A DNA stretch of 64,000 bases from Phoebastria nigripes. Its lineage: Eukaryota > Chordata > Aves > Procellariiformes > Diomedeidae. Both the position numbers and the translations under genes were made by a program. The stretch covers positions 622,634-686,633 of the forward strand of contig JAYKAV010002009.1 in assembly GCA_035582835.1 (NCBI GenBank), given 5' to 3'. This document shows, piece after piece, positions 49,201 through 62,105 of the stretch. Every line of letters starts with the position of its first letter. Position 1 is the stretch's first letter. The notes below the pieces were generated by a model. That model was not told the DNA's origin. It did no database searches and saw nothing but the letters and a program-made list of their open reading frames with translations.

Positions 49201-51529
49201 TCTGTCTATATACTTGGTCCTTTGAATTCTTGAATTGTCAGGATTGTCCAGCAAGTCTTCATGATATCCAATGTTTTTCTTACAGCTGCAGCTCCTGAAG
49301 CTGCACTTGTACCAAAAATTCATATACAGTTGGAAAAAAATATTCCAGTAGAGCTTGGTGAATGTTTTTGCACAAAACTCTCAGGTGGTGAAATTTTCAG
49401 TTCATCAGAAGTGCAGCTGTTTTGTGGACCAGAACAGTTCACTAAAGCGTCGGAGCTGACATGCATCACAAAGATTCAATTTTTATTCTGCATCACCTTT
49501 GTGTCCTGCTGTTTGCGCAAAGTGATGTGGATGCAGTTTAAAGGCTTGGAAACCAGAAGACGACCAGAGGAAACCCAAAGGATCCATAAGTATGAGAAAT
49601 GTTAATGTGTATACCTCTAAGCAGCAATCAGAGGTAGACCATATGAAGTTTGCCATTGTCTTTGATTAATAAGTATAATTAATTGGCACAATGATATCCA
49701 AACAGACTGATGTGCTGTGGTTTAAATGAAGTCTTTTAATTTCTTAGGCCTGACATGTATCACCTCGTCCTTATTTTGGAGGGTTTGGCGGGACACCAGT
49801 GATGAGCTGAATGACGCCAAGATCTTCCCTGTCATAGGGGAAGCTTTCGGAGTGAGGGAATGATGTCTGCGATGGCTGGGAGAGAGGGACTCACTGGGAC
49901 AGGGACAGGACTTCTCTGCCTGCTCAACATCAACCATATTTATTCCTGCTGGTCATGTCCAGCACCTCGAACCCTCCCGGCAGGCTTGTCCGAAGCCTGG
50001 CGAGCTTCCCTCAAGAGGAGCTGGGCCAACTCTACAAGCTCAGCCCCAACATTAGCCTCACCATCCCCAAGAAGCTCGTTCACANCCTTAACCCTGCACC
50101 TGCAGAGCGCCAGGATTTGGGAATTTTTCACTCTCCGCCACTTTTCTCATTGGGCCAAAGCAGAGGACAGGGCAAAGCGCTCAGAAAACACCATCTCAGT
50201 GCAGTGAGGAGGAGGAGGTGGCCAGGACACTTGTCGGTGTGTGCACAATAACAGGAAGAAAAGTGCAAACACAGCCCTTGCACTGGGGTGGAGGACCGGA
50301 TACGGCGATGAGAGTAGAACCTCCCTCGGTTTTGAAGTTGCCTGAGGAGTGCTACTGTCTTCACGCTGAAGGTAAAGGGAGAAAATTTACAGAGGAAATT
50401 TGGCCCAGAGATGATGTCTTCAATTCGTGTTTCAGCTCGCATAGTCCACAGTTGCAGGAAATAAGTGGTTGTGCCCAAAGCCTCCATCTTTGCTGTCGTG
50501 TCCCTTGCTGCAAGCTGGTGTTGAGGTTCAGGTGGGTTTCCCATGTGAGAACAGCCTAACAAATAACCGAGAGGGCCTCAGCAACTCTGCAGAAATTGAG
50601 CAAAACTATCTTAATGACAAGAAAAAAATGCATGGAAGAGGTTTTGGGGTACAAGGTCAGTTCTGGCTTTAGTACTCAGTGTGAGACCAAGGTGGGCGGG
50701 CTCAGAGGTCTTAGCATGACCCTGTCTCTCTGTGGTTTTGAACAGTAAAATGCAGCTCAGCAATGGGAGTTCAAGGGTCTTTGCCAATTTAGTGCCATGG
50801 CAAAAATATTAGGAGATTCATGCCAATGTCTGGAGGTGTTTAATATGAGGGAAAAAGAAAGAACTAAAANCAAGTGTTTGGAAAGCAAAATTTGACATAT
50901 CTAACCAGAATGTCCCCAAGCTCCTGTGATGGGAGGGAGCTCTGAACATTCCCACCCGTCAGGCCCGGGCATTTTTTCTCTGAGGAGAAGCAGCTCTGCT
51001 GGGCATCCACCATGGACAGGATCTGCTTTTGGCAAAAGTAAGGGAGAAGATCAGGGATGGAAGATAGGAGAGCACCCGCTTTTGCTCCAGGATGCCAGGC
51101 AGCTGGTCCTGCGGCCAGGGCATCTATTGCTTGACAGTAGGAGGATACCATCTCCAAAGCAAGCCAGGAGCCCCTGGGTCTTTCTCTGGGGAATCTTGGT
51201 GGCCTGTTCCCCACATTTGGCTCTCAACATGCTCCTTCAACAGCTGTGAAATGCAAGGGGCGATGGGGAGTAGCAGTTCCCCACCGGTGCTTGCCACCTC
51301 TCCTCCCGTTGGCCAGACACAACCCAGCTCAGTCCTTGGGTCACACCAGGAGCCCTCTTGCTTGGGCTCATCTTTCTACCTCCTTTTACAGCTCCTTTCA
51401 CCAGCACCCGCTGCATGGAACCACCATAGTCACAGGCTTCCCAGGCTTCCTGGAGTTCAGCTCCCAGTACAGCACATCTGTGGCAGCCCCCACCCTGCAG
51501 CTCTCCAGGAAGATTTTATCTTCCTTTTT

Positions 51530-51712
51530 CCTTTCCTTTCCTTTCCTTTCCTTTCCTTTCCTTTCCTTTCCTTTCCTTTCCTTTCCTTTCCTTTCCTTTC
51601 CTTTCCTTTCCTTTCCTTTCCNNNNNNNNNNNNNNNNNNNNNNNNNNNNNNNNNNNNNNCCTTCCCTTCCCTTCCCTTCCCTTCCCTTCCCTTCCCTTCC
51701 CTTCCCTTCCCT
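51530..51712. repeat. compound pyrimidine microsatellite (CTTTC)n ... (CCCTT)n with 38-N gap
   Basis: About 92 bp of CTTTC units (51530-51621), 38 N (51622-51659), then about 53 bp of CCCTT units. Pyrimidine-rich sequence continues to about 51779. The repeat unit changes across the gap. Such mirror-symmetric pyrimidine tracts can form triplex DNA and commonly break assemblies. Confidence 0.95.
51622..51659. other. assembly gap (38 N)
   Basis: The only multi-base run of N in the window, inside the pyrimidine microsatellite. Its real size is unknown. Confidence 0.98.
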
Positions 51713-52569
51713 TCTCTTCTCTCTTTCTTTATCTTTTCCCCTCTTTCCCTTCTTTCTCCTCTTTCTCCTCTCTCTCTGTCATCCTGAAGACAGTAAACAC
51801 TTCCTTATCCCACTGCTATTTGTGCCTATAGCCTAGCAGATAAGATGGCATGTTTGATTAGGCTCCTAAAGCTGCAGTGATTCCTTGGTTCATGAGTGCC
51901 TTATTTTCTCTCTGGGGGTAGCTGCCCTACGTAAAGCTGCCCATGAATCACATGTCGTCAATGCACTTGTGCCTGGAGCGGCCTGGCAGAGCAGGAGAGG
52001 AGGGAGATGTATGGACCAGCAGAGTTTTTGGGGCTGCCTGTGGCCATTTCCCCGCTCTCTCCAGAGATGATGGGGCCGATGTTTCTGCCCTGCTGCCCCG
52101 CAGAGCTGCCTCCTCCATCCTGCAGCCCCAGCAGCAATGGGTGGGCTCTGCCAGGAGACCTATCCTGGCTGGAGACTTCCCAGTGCAGAGTTAACTGGGG
52201 CTGGTTGGAGGGGTGCTGAAGCTGGCAACTGCCTAGTGAGAAGGCAGGAGGTGGCAAAAAGCATATTTGNAAATGTGGCACATTTATTATTCTCCAGCAT
52301 CAGGAAAGGAAGAGGAGTAAATGATCCAACCCGCTTGGGAGGGAGGCAATCCTTTGGGGTCTGGGCGGGAGGGAAGGAGCTAACGAAGGAGCTCAGCAGG
52401 GCTCGTGCCCTNCGTCTGCGCAGAGCAGAGGGCAGTGCTGGGGGGCTCTGCCCTTGGCCCAGCTCTCCAGGAGGTCCTGGGTCCTGGCCCTGGTGGTGAA
52501 ATACCCTAAAGGATCATCTCCATTAACAAATACAATTAACATTGGTGCTGGATGCACAGGCAGAGAGGA

Positions 52570-52636
52570 GTCTTTGGAGGTTGGACTAGGGGACCTTCAC
52601 CAGGCCCTTCCAACCCAAATTTTCCTCTCAGCCTAT
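52570..52636 (+). mobile_element. CR1 LINE 3'-end fragment (avian type)
   Basis: GTCTTTGGAGGTTGGACTAG followed by GGCCCTTCCAACCCAAATT is the characteristic CR1 3' terminus, ending near 52636 where the ATTCTATG-type octamer repeats would lie. Only about 70 bp is recognisable, the usual severe 5' truncation. Confidence 0.82.
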
Positions 52637-55600
52637 GAGATGGGGCTCAGTCAGCTCTTGGGCAATCAGACTCCCCAAGGCTGTATCTCAAGAGTTTCTT
52701 CCCCGCGAGCCTCGCTGGCAGCTTTCCCCACTCACCTCCCTGCCCGAGCACAGCAAGAGGCTTCACAGGGCTCTGGCTGTGCTTCTCTTTGAAGCTGCCA
52801 GTGAACCAAGCAAAACTGCTCATGTTGGAAAGTATCCTTATTTCAGGAGAAATAAGCCCAGGCTTATTACTGATTTTTACTTGGAGTCCTAGCTCGTTTA
52901 CTCTTCAGGCTCGGCAGAGCTCTGCTTTTCGGGGTCTGCCAGGTCACAGCACTGCTCCCGTCAGGGTCAGATACCTCTGATGGAGAAAATGTTCCCAGCT
53001 GTCATCTGTGCCAAAACCAACTTTTCTCTGTCCTGAATTTTCAGAGAAAAGCTGTTTTTTCAGCTTGAAATCTCAAGCCAAAATTTTTTTCCAGTTTTGA
53101 CAGTCTTCTNTCCAGATTTCAGCCAGAAGTTGGCCCATTTGTAGCCAGTAGGAGCAATCAGTCAACATGCAGGGCTGTGGCTTCCCCAAAGCATCACCAG
53201 GCCCCAGAGCTCAGCTTGCTTTTAGTTACACTGCTCAACTCAACTTCACAGAGAGCTGTTTTGTTTCTGCCAGAAAGGAGCAACAAGGAAACTCATGCAG
53301 TTCAAGTAATGAGAGAGAAGTTGCCTGCAAGGGTGCGCTGGGGTTAAGTATGACATGCATAGAATAGCAGGTCATATCTATATGTGTATATATAAATACA
53401 TGAACAAACAGACATGCATATGTGTGTGTGTATATNTATTGACATTACCNATATCATTTATGCTGTCACCCATTCCTGTAAGGCAGCTCCAGAGTTAATA
53501 CCACAAAGGATTTGTCTGTACACCACTAGAGGCCAGTGTGCACCTTGAATAAAGAGGCCAATGCACTAATTAATAACCGCCTGTTGGGAGGACAATGTTT
53601 CTTGTGGGATGAGGTCTTGTTGCACAGGGGATGCTGGCCAGGTCAGGGGAGGCGGCTGCCCACCACTGGCAGCCTGGCAGGATGGGTAAAACCTTCCAGC
53701 TTTGGGCCTTGTGTAATCCTGGCAACTTCTTGCAAAATCCTATATAGGATAGATATAGCTGCACCGTGATGGCTTGCGCATGGTCCTGCCCAGGACCTGC
53801 TGCGTGTCCGGGGTGTAACACAGCTGTAGCNTCCTCTCCTCCAGCCCTGTGCAGCCAGGCAGTCACATCCAGCAGCAGCCAGCCCTGACCTCGCCGCTCT
53901 TCGGGGCCCGCTGGGACAAAGCGGTGGCAGAGCAGGTCCCACAGCTTCCCCTCCCCATGCCACTGCCGCCCAGATGCCAGGCTGGTGCAGCAGCAGAGCT
54001 CCAGGTTGGAGATGGGCAAATAACCGCCTGCCTGCTTCTCTGGCTGAGCTGCAGACGGCGAGTTTTGGATGGCCCTGAAAAGTAAAATCAATTTCTGAGA
54101 AAAAATGGAGGACCATTGCAACGCTTCGTTTAACTAAAGATGGAGTGTTTCACGTTGTTTCACAGAAGTTTTCACCTTGGCGTCGGCAGTAGCAGCAGCA
54201 AATTGAGATGCCTTTCTCCATACGAGATCATTTTGACACAATAACAGCAGAATCTTTGTTTAGTGAATGTCAAAATGAAACATGCAGCATTTTAAAATCT
54301 GTTCTGAAATGGGTACATTTTAGCTCAAATTATTTGCCAGCCCCAGACCCATGGGGGGTACCCCGTTAGCAATGGGGAGATGAGGGGGGAGATGGGGGTT
54401 GAGCTGGGGAGGGTGGCACTGGGGTGGGAAGCGGTGCTGGAAGGGCAGTGAGGAGGGAGCGCTTTGCTCTGTGAACTCCCCAATAATGCAGCTGTATTTT
54501 GGGAACTCTTCATTCACAGTTGATGTTGTTTAAAACCTTGTTTATTGCTTGGCTCCTTTTATCTTTGGGAGATGGAGAATGAGACTAGAGCATTACTCCT
54601 GTGTGTAACAGCTTCTCTCCTTTGGCCGTCCTGGGGGAAACAGTGAGGTTCGGAAGTTGACTTCATGTCCTGTTAGAAACCCAAAACCTAATACTCAGCC
54701 CTAAGTCCATTTTTTGTTTCTGTGGAACAGAAATAAAGACAAGAAACAAAAACAAGGTATTTTTTTTTCCCAGAATCCTTCCAAAATCTTTTCTTTCTGC
54801 TTCTTAGGTACGTACTTGCACTCCTGTTCACAACCTGGAATAGCTGAGATTTACCTCGACATGACCTGAAACAGGTTAAGGTCCCAGGAATGACCCCTCG
54901 GGTTGAGACCGAGGGACCATCCCAGTGGTCACAGGCAGACACCAAAAAAGTAAGAACGGGGCAAGTGTACATGATATCCCATCTCGACCTTCCATCTGTT
55001 TTCAGATCAGGGGATTCTCCTGCTGAAAAACATGTGTCTTCCCTTGCCTCATGCTCCAGAGCGGCTAATGGCAAAGAAAACCAGGGATTCGATGTAGCCC
55101 AGTGCCAGCACACCTTGCTCAGGATCGCCCCGAGTGACCTGGGGTCAAAGGAACTGCCGAAAGGCGGAATAAAAGCCACGCAGGAGAGCTGTCTCCTTGG
55201 GGTTCCCGGGAGGGAGATCTCCCCTCACTATGTCCCTGGAGCAGTCACAGCCGTTGCAGGAGATGTGGCAGGCTCCGGGCTGGCTGAAATCTTGAGTTTT
55301 GTTGAAGTCTGATTTTGGCTGCAATAGGACAACCCCTGTGCCAGGCTGGTGGTCGCTGCTGCCTGCAGCTTTGCCAGTCGGAGACCTCAGGGGAGCAGAC
55401 AGTTTGTTTAACCCGAGACACTTCAGCTGGGAAATGTCAGGCGGAATGAACTGCCATTTCCTGCGGGACTTCGCTCCCCATGGCTCCGCTCCAGCGCGGC
55501 AAGAGGAGGGTTGAGGAGGGAGGAAAGCTGTGGCCCTTTGCTCTGGGCAGCTCGCAGTGCACTGTGCGGCCATCCTGGCATCCCCATAGCTGGGGTGCAG

Positions 55601-57959
55601 CATCCTCCCATCGCTTGCTGGAGCTGGGTGCAGAGCTGCCCTGCCNGGATGGCTGCATCTCTTGAGGAAGCTTTGCTGGGCACCGTGCAGGGCTTCTCAC
55701 GCCGACCGACACAGCTCTGGTGGAGATTCGCCGGGTCCCAGGGAGATCTGCAGATCTGCTGCTCTGGCGTACGTCATCTGAGGGCATCACTCTGGCAGCC
55801 TCAGCTGGCACAGTCTGCTGGACCGGCCTTGCCACCCTACTTTTCTCCTGGTGCAGAAAGTGCTGTTGTCTGTATCTGGCAGTAGGGTGGGAGCCTGAGG
55901 AGCATGTGGAAGATGCTTGTCGCACCTTACCCAATGTCCATCCTCTTGCAGGACCTGCCATGGTGATGCTTCTGTGAGCAAGGAGCTCCTGATTGTCGCT
56001 GTGTCACATGGGTGGAGCACGGAGCTGTATTATCACACGAGAACCAGCATGGCAATTGCCTCTTCTTCCTCCTCCAGAGACCTGCCAGGGAAAGGTGCCC
56101 CATGGTACCATGTGCGATGTGTGGACCACCACGGTCTCAGCGATCCCCCCAGCCTGGTAACACCAGAGCCCAGGGCCAACACAGAAGCCCAAAGGAGCTT
56201 TAACCCCATATTGCTTTTTACAGAAAATCCACATGAGCAAAAGCCTCCCAGGGGAGGATTCAGGGTCACCGTGTCAGGGCCAGAACAAGCGGGGNGCAGC
56301 CCTGAGAAGAAACAACATTATCAGACCCACCTTGCTTTCCCCCCGAATCCCAAAGCACAGCTTGTTGCTGAGAACGGTNTGATGGAGGGGACCGGGGGCT
56401 GGGTCCGGGAGGCACGTGTGCCCCAGCGCTGCTTCACGGGCAGCGCGGCTCCGGTCACCTCCCCGCATCCAGGGCTGCGCCAGCGCTGCAGGCAGGAGCA
56501 GGGCACAGCTGGGTGTCTCGAAGGAGCGCGGTCACACAGGGGTTAACTGGGATCCTCTCTCCATGCACAGCTCTCCTGCCAGCCTGCTGAAATCCACTAA
56601 CAGAATTAGCACTGGAAATTTGTGCACTGTACTATGTTAAAAAAAAAAAAGGCATGAAATATATTTAATCTCTCATTTCAGAATTGCATTTGACATCTAA
56701 GTTAAATAAAATGTTCCTGAGGTCATTAAAAATCAGAAATAGTACAAGATTTGGGTTTACCATAGTTTCAGAATGAATCAGGTTTCTGAACTTGTTTTAA
56801 TCTCTGTATAATTGCTTTTCTGTATACGTTAACCTTTAGAAAATGAGTTTAATAATTAGTCATCTCTGACTAGTTAAAGACAACATCCTGCCCTCAGTTC
56901 AGTTTTATTTTCAACAAAAAACCAATGCCAAAGTAAAGTCTTCACTATAGCTGGAAACACAGATTCAGGCTACATGTTCGGCAGGTGAAACAGCTTGTAT
57001 TAAGCCCCCTAAGAGCTTGCAAGTTTAGAATGCTCATCCTGATGGCTTTTCACTCTCCCTCTGGAAGAAGAACTGGAAGAGAAGTGGAAAACATCAAGAA
57101 GCAGTGCCAGCCATGGCCAGTCCCTCGGCTCTGCACCTTCTGGGCACGGAGCCCCAGACCAGTGCAAGAAGAGGGTTTAACTGGACAGTGAAACAAGGGA
57201 CCTCGTGCCTGGACCCCCTCTTTTCCCAGGACAGCAGGTCTGGGCAGAGTCCAGGCACAGTTTTGGGCCCATGCCCAGTGTCTGCATTGCTAGCATGAGC
57301 CCCACGGCTGGGGCATGCTCAGGGTCCTGGTCCTGGTGGTGCCACCGTCTCCCCTGCTCCCTGAGCACCTCGCTCATCTATATTAAAATCTCATCTGCTT
57401 TCTCTCTCCCCATCACGTTTCATGCCATCATGCCAGTCTGGATCTCTCCTGTGTTTATTAGTTTCCCAGTGCCCATACGTTATCCTCCCTGGCGGGTCCA
57501 CATCCTCCAGGTCAGCAGCTCAGCAGTGTTGGTGGCCCCTTGGTCCCTCGCCACTCCTGCAGCATGAGGTCCCTTGCACAGTTTGGTACCTGCTCCCTGG
57601 CTTCTCGCAGGGTGTGGGAGACCATCCCACACCTCTGGGACTGCGGTGAAGAAAGAGGCAAAGCCCAGCCTGTGCTGACAGCATGTGCTGTGCGCGGGCA
57701 CTGCAGGGACGGGGCACCCTGTGTCCCCAGCTGCTCTGTCCCGCAGGGCTACCCTTGCCCTCGGGAGACAGAGTTGCATCCCGACACTGCCATCAGCTGT
57801 CCAGCTCCTCTTCCCTCTTGACTTCTGGCAGTCCAGTGCAAATCTGAACTGCAGGTTTCCTTCACTGTTACAGAAGGCAGTGGAGGAGGAATGTCCTCCT
57901 CCAGATTCCGTTTCTTCATCACACTGGAAAGGCACTGCAAATACATTCCTCTACATTGT

Positions 57960-58180
57960 CTTGTGCTTTATTTAGTTTAAATTTCTAAAGGGATGGACCT
58001 GCCACCATGTCCCTGGAGGGATTATTCCAGTATCTGATAGATCTCACTCTGGGAAATGCTTCCTGCTACTCACCTTACATTTTCCCTTTCTTAATTTCAT
58101 CTCGTTATTCTCAGCTCTAACCCCTTGGCTGATAGCCATCCCTTTCCTTCCTGCTGACAGAGCCTCTGGTTGGATTTGCA
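57960..58180 (-). mobile_element. old CR1/L3-type LINE fragment
   Basis: On the minus strand the order AACGAGATGAAATTAAGAAA, GGGAAAATGTAAGGTGAG, CAGGAAGCATTTCCCAGA, ACTGGAATAATCCCTCCAGG and GGTGGCAGGTCCATCCCTTT follows the conserved 3' region of ancient amniote CR1/L3 elements. Confidence 0.72.
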
Positions 58181-61100
58181 GGAACTCTTGGCATTCGTTG
58201 ACCAGGTCATTCCCACGGAAGCCAATGGTTTCCATGGTGCACAGGCTAACGGCAAGTGCTCCTGGCTTGGAGAGACCTTCTTGGTCATCCTGTTCCCCTT
58301 GGAGGGACTGTGCTGCCGTCCTGTTCACCTGGTGTCTCCAGAAATGGGTTAACCCCACCCTGGGGACTCCAGGTTACTGATCTGGTTCCCAGCCCTGAAG
58401 TGCCCATTGAAGTCAGTGGAAAAGCTCACATCAGGGGTGGGATGAAGCTGTAATCCCACAAATGTGCTAATCTTTGGATCAGGAGCACTCAGTGCTTAAA
58501 TGTCTCTCGCAGATGGCTGAGAGTGTGTTTTGCGAAAGCAAACTGCAATTACATTTAGTATCTTCAATTTAGCTTGACATGTTGCCTCTAGAAAGAAGAG
58601 ATGTCTTGTATTAAAGGCTCTGCAGCACAGACAGTATCTTTGACCCTCTCCTGTCTCCTCTTGCAGCCCCCCCAAACACCCTCCCAGGCTGCATGACCAG
58701 GCGAGCAGAGATGATGGCAGCAGGCAGTCCTGGCCAGCAGGAAGGAGCTGCTAATGCACAGCTATTTCTGTCACAGCAAGGAGCATTGTACAGCACTGAC
58801 CGAGGAAATGAAACCAGAGCCTGTGTGGAGGCCAGAGCAAATCCCGGAGAAAAGGCCAGTAGGAACCAGCTNCTTCACTACAGAAACCAGAGGAAGCAGC
58901 TCACCAGAGCACAGTGATGGATAAAGGCAAGCACCGGCACGCTACAGCTCTGCACCGGCCAGCACATCTGGGGCTGCAGGGCGAGGGAGTTTTCCCCAAG
59001 CTGAGAGCCCACCTAGCAGTAATGGAGATGGATTTATTTTCACTGCCTTCATGGAGTAAAGGTATAATTAACATATCCTCTGTATTGTCCATGTGCCATG
59101 CAAAGGTGAAAGTCTCATGCCTCTAGATCTCCTTAGGGAAGACCAACAGACTGGTGACAAGGTGATGAACTAGAACCACCTTTGGCTNCTTTCTCCAGGA
59201 AGTTACTTTTGGTTCAGAAGTGTTAGATGATCTGATAATTCCTTGTAAATGTAGCAGTCAAGCNCCCTGCCCAGTCCCACACACTGACACTCATGGTGGC
59301 CTTTTTTCCACCACCTTCCCCTCTCCCTTTCTTGTTACAGTTCTCTAACTTTTACAATATATGAGGCCATGAAGTTTCTCATTAGCCCACTGTTAAACTG
59401 GACTTTGGGAACAGCCGTGCCATTAAGTAAAGATCTCTTTGGGCTCATGGAGAGGAGCAGCCTCCCTAAGGGGTCAACCGATAGTCTCCCAATACAACCT
59501 CATCATGTCAATCCAGGTTACTTGCAGGAGTATTTCTGTTGCCAAAGTTTTCTGTGATATTCTTTCAAACCACTCATAGCTTAGGTAATTTTTTGACCAC
59601 ACTCCTACCCCATGGTCCTCTTACACCGCACCCACCCTATGTGGGGCGCAGGTGTGCAGCAGATCCTGTACCAGCCATTAAAACATTCTCACTGGAAGCC
59701 AAAGAGAAAACAGGGGTGTGTGAGTAAAGTGCCTTAAGACACGCACCTAAGGTGCCTCAGGATGTCAGGAAGGGTGTGGGTCTCCCATAGGTCCCATTGC
59801 ATCCATGAGGAAGTCTCAGCTACCCCATGTCATTTCTGTGATGCAACACATCTATGTTTAGACACCCAGCCTCTCCCTAGGTTTCTGGAGCCCCAGGACT
59901 TACCATGGCTGTAGTGCCATGTGTTTGTATAGACCTCAAAGATAGAGCAGCTCTGAGTTTTTACAGAAAATTTAAGCAATGAGAATGCTGATATCTGGAA
60001 AGGCTGATGGTTGGCAGCCAGGAGTTTTCTGGACTGCTTAGTGTGAAACATGTTTTCAAGTCCACAGTGAATGTTGAACATGAGGAAGAACAAAGCACCC
60101 ACAGGAAAAGAGGCAAACACAGCACTTGGCGAGCATCTCCACAGCAGGGTGGCATCGGAGCATGGCTGGCTCTGTCTCACACAACCCCCGCTTTCCTTGA
60201 GAACATTGTGCAGGGGGAGACAACTGGAGTGACAGCTGTCCAACAGCAGACATGGGCTGGGGTTTCCCACAACTTAGGGATGAAAGCGCTCGCCTGCTGG
60301 TTCCCAGGGAAGCTGAGCTCACATGTGCGCTTGGGTACTTGCTAGTGCGAGAGCCCTGAGATTGCGGTGTGTCTAACCAGTTTTGAAGGCTGCACATTTT
60401 GAACCTGCTCCTCTTCTTAAGANCCAGTGGCACAGCTACTACTTGAAAGCACCACGTCTCGCTGAGGTTGCCAGAGATCCTGCTGGCAAAACACCCCTCC
60501 ATCTCATCCCCGGTCTTTTACATCGCTCTGCTCAGCAAGGCTCAAAGGCGCTTAGATGTGGAGGGTCCATGTGTCCTGGCTGTGACCAGGGCTGCAGCAA
60601 AGCAGCTTGGTGGGAAAATTAATGTGGGTTTGGATGGCCAGTGTGACTGGTGGGAAAGGATGTATGGGAGGCCAGAGGGAGAAGGAGGAATGCCACTGTC
60701 CTTGGACTGTCATCACTCTGTCATAGGGGGCTGATATGTTTAAATATATGCTGACAGGCTCCAAAGCTGTGGCTGGGATATGCCCAGAGGAATTCACCAA
60801 AGTCAGCGTCTAAATAAGGAAATACTGGACTTGGAAAGCTGGTCCATAGCGTGTGTGTGGAAGCAACGTCAGCAGAAGAAGGTCCCTTCCCCCTCCCTTC
60901 ATTGCATTAACGTTTGCTTTCATTTTACTACTGAACAAATGAAGACAACAGCTGTGTTATTTAACTGTGTGCGTTTTACTACCAACAAAGAATGGTCCTT
61001 TAAAACATACAAAACGCTGTGTGCCCTTCCAGAGAAAAGTGGAATTGCAGGTTTGGACAGAATGACCTAAACAATAAAAGTGCAGCTGGAGCATTAAAAA

Positions 61101-62049
61101 CATAGTTGGTGGCAAGGATGGTTGGGTTTGGCTTGACTAATCTGAATGATGATCGAAAGGAAAATTATGCTGCTTTAGGAGCAGAGCCGTTTGCCACATA
61201 CTACAATAATGGCAAATCTTAAGGATTGGTGGCTATTCAAAGAAGTGATCCAAAGTAAAACCCCGTATCTCTATTGCTGCTGTTTTTCTAAAGGTCATTC
61301 AGATACCACAACAGTTGCTTCACAATGAAAACCTTAGATGCAATAAGTGAGCATAGGTTATCATGCCTGTGCTGAGTGAAGGAGGAGAAAGCAGCTCTTG
61401 GGGCCAAATCTGAGCTGGCCTGAAAACAGCCACCATGGCTACCAAACGCAGTGAAACCATGGCAGCACACGACTCAGCACGTGCTCGGTCAAAATCTTTC
61501 CCCTGCTTTCAGCTTATCGCTTGCGTTTACCTCTTTGAGCTGCCTTGACCCCAAAATTGTCGTGTAGGCTAGCACTGAGTCTGGGGAAAAGAGTAAGCTT
61601 GAATATTCGTGCTGCGGTTGCAAGGCAAGTTGTGCAGAGAATAACACTCTGACATGAATGACACAACACATCCAACATCTTGTCTGAAGCACTCAGAAAT
61701 GAAGCTTGAGCGTGCAAGGCATTTTGAAACCTAAATGGGAATGTTTGTGTAAGCTCAGGTGACAGTCAAAGGAGATATGATGCATCTTTGGGGTTAGTTT
61801 GATGCAAATGGGCACTTGAAAAGAAATGTGATGGTTGGTTAGCCAAAGGCAAGTGGTAATGTGTGCTAAAAAAGCTATTGTATTGATTGAAATGCATCTA
61901 GAAAACATCAGTCTGATGTAAAACATGAGTAATCAGCAGAAGCTAAAGGCTATTTCATAGAGCTCACGAACATGTGTTTTTGAACACCCTTCATTAATAA
62001 ATCAATGAAATGTTCATGTTGGCAGAGGGTTCAAAGCATCCTTCAGNGA

Positions 62050-62105
62050 GCTACTGGAGGAGGTGGCTGTATCTCAGGCTGCTGGAGGAGGTGGCTGTGC
62101 CTCCA
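62050..62105. repeat. 28-bp tandem duplication
   Basis: Two head-to-tail copies (62050-62077, 62078-62105) match at 23 of 28 positions; both contain CTGGAGGAGGTGGCTGT. Confidence 0.9.

Larger units (their letters stand above)
39572..51520. other. intergenic or intronic stretch, no assignable gene
   Basis: Mostly GC-rich single-copy DNA with many short chance frames. AT-rich islands with paired palindromes lie at 42722-42830 and 46195-46440, and an AT-rich block at 43130-43420. A 114-codon frame at 49261-49605 follows a TTTTCTTACAG acceptor-like sequence but matches nothing I know. Confidence 0.6.

Noticed and set aside
51092..51836. Long plus-strand frames of repeated Phe-Pro-Leu-Ser
   Set aside because: Translation of the pyrimidine microsatellite and its gap; not a gene.
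55917..56546. 209-codon plus-strand frame with two internal N codons
   Set aside because: GC-rich DNA with overlapping frames on the other strand and no family resemblance.
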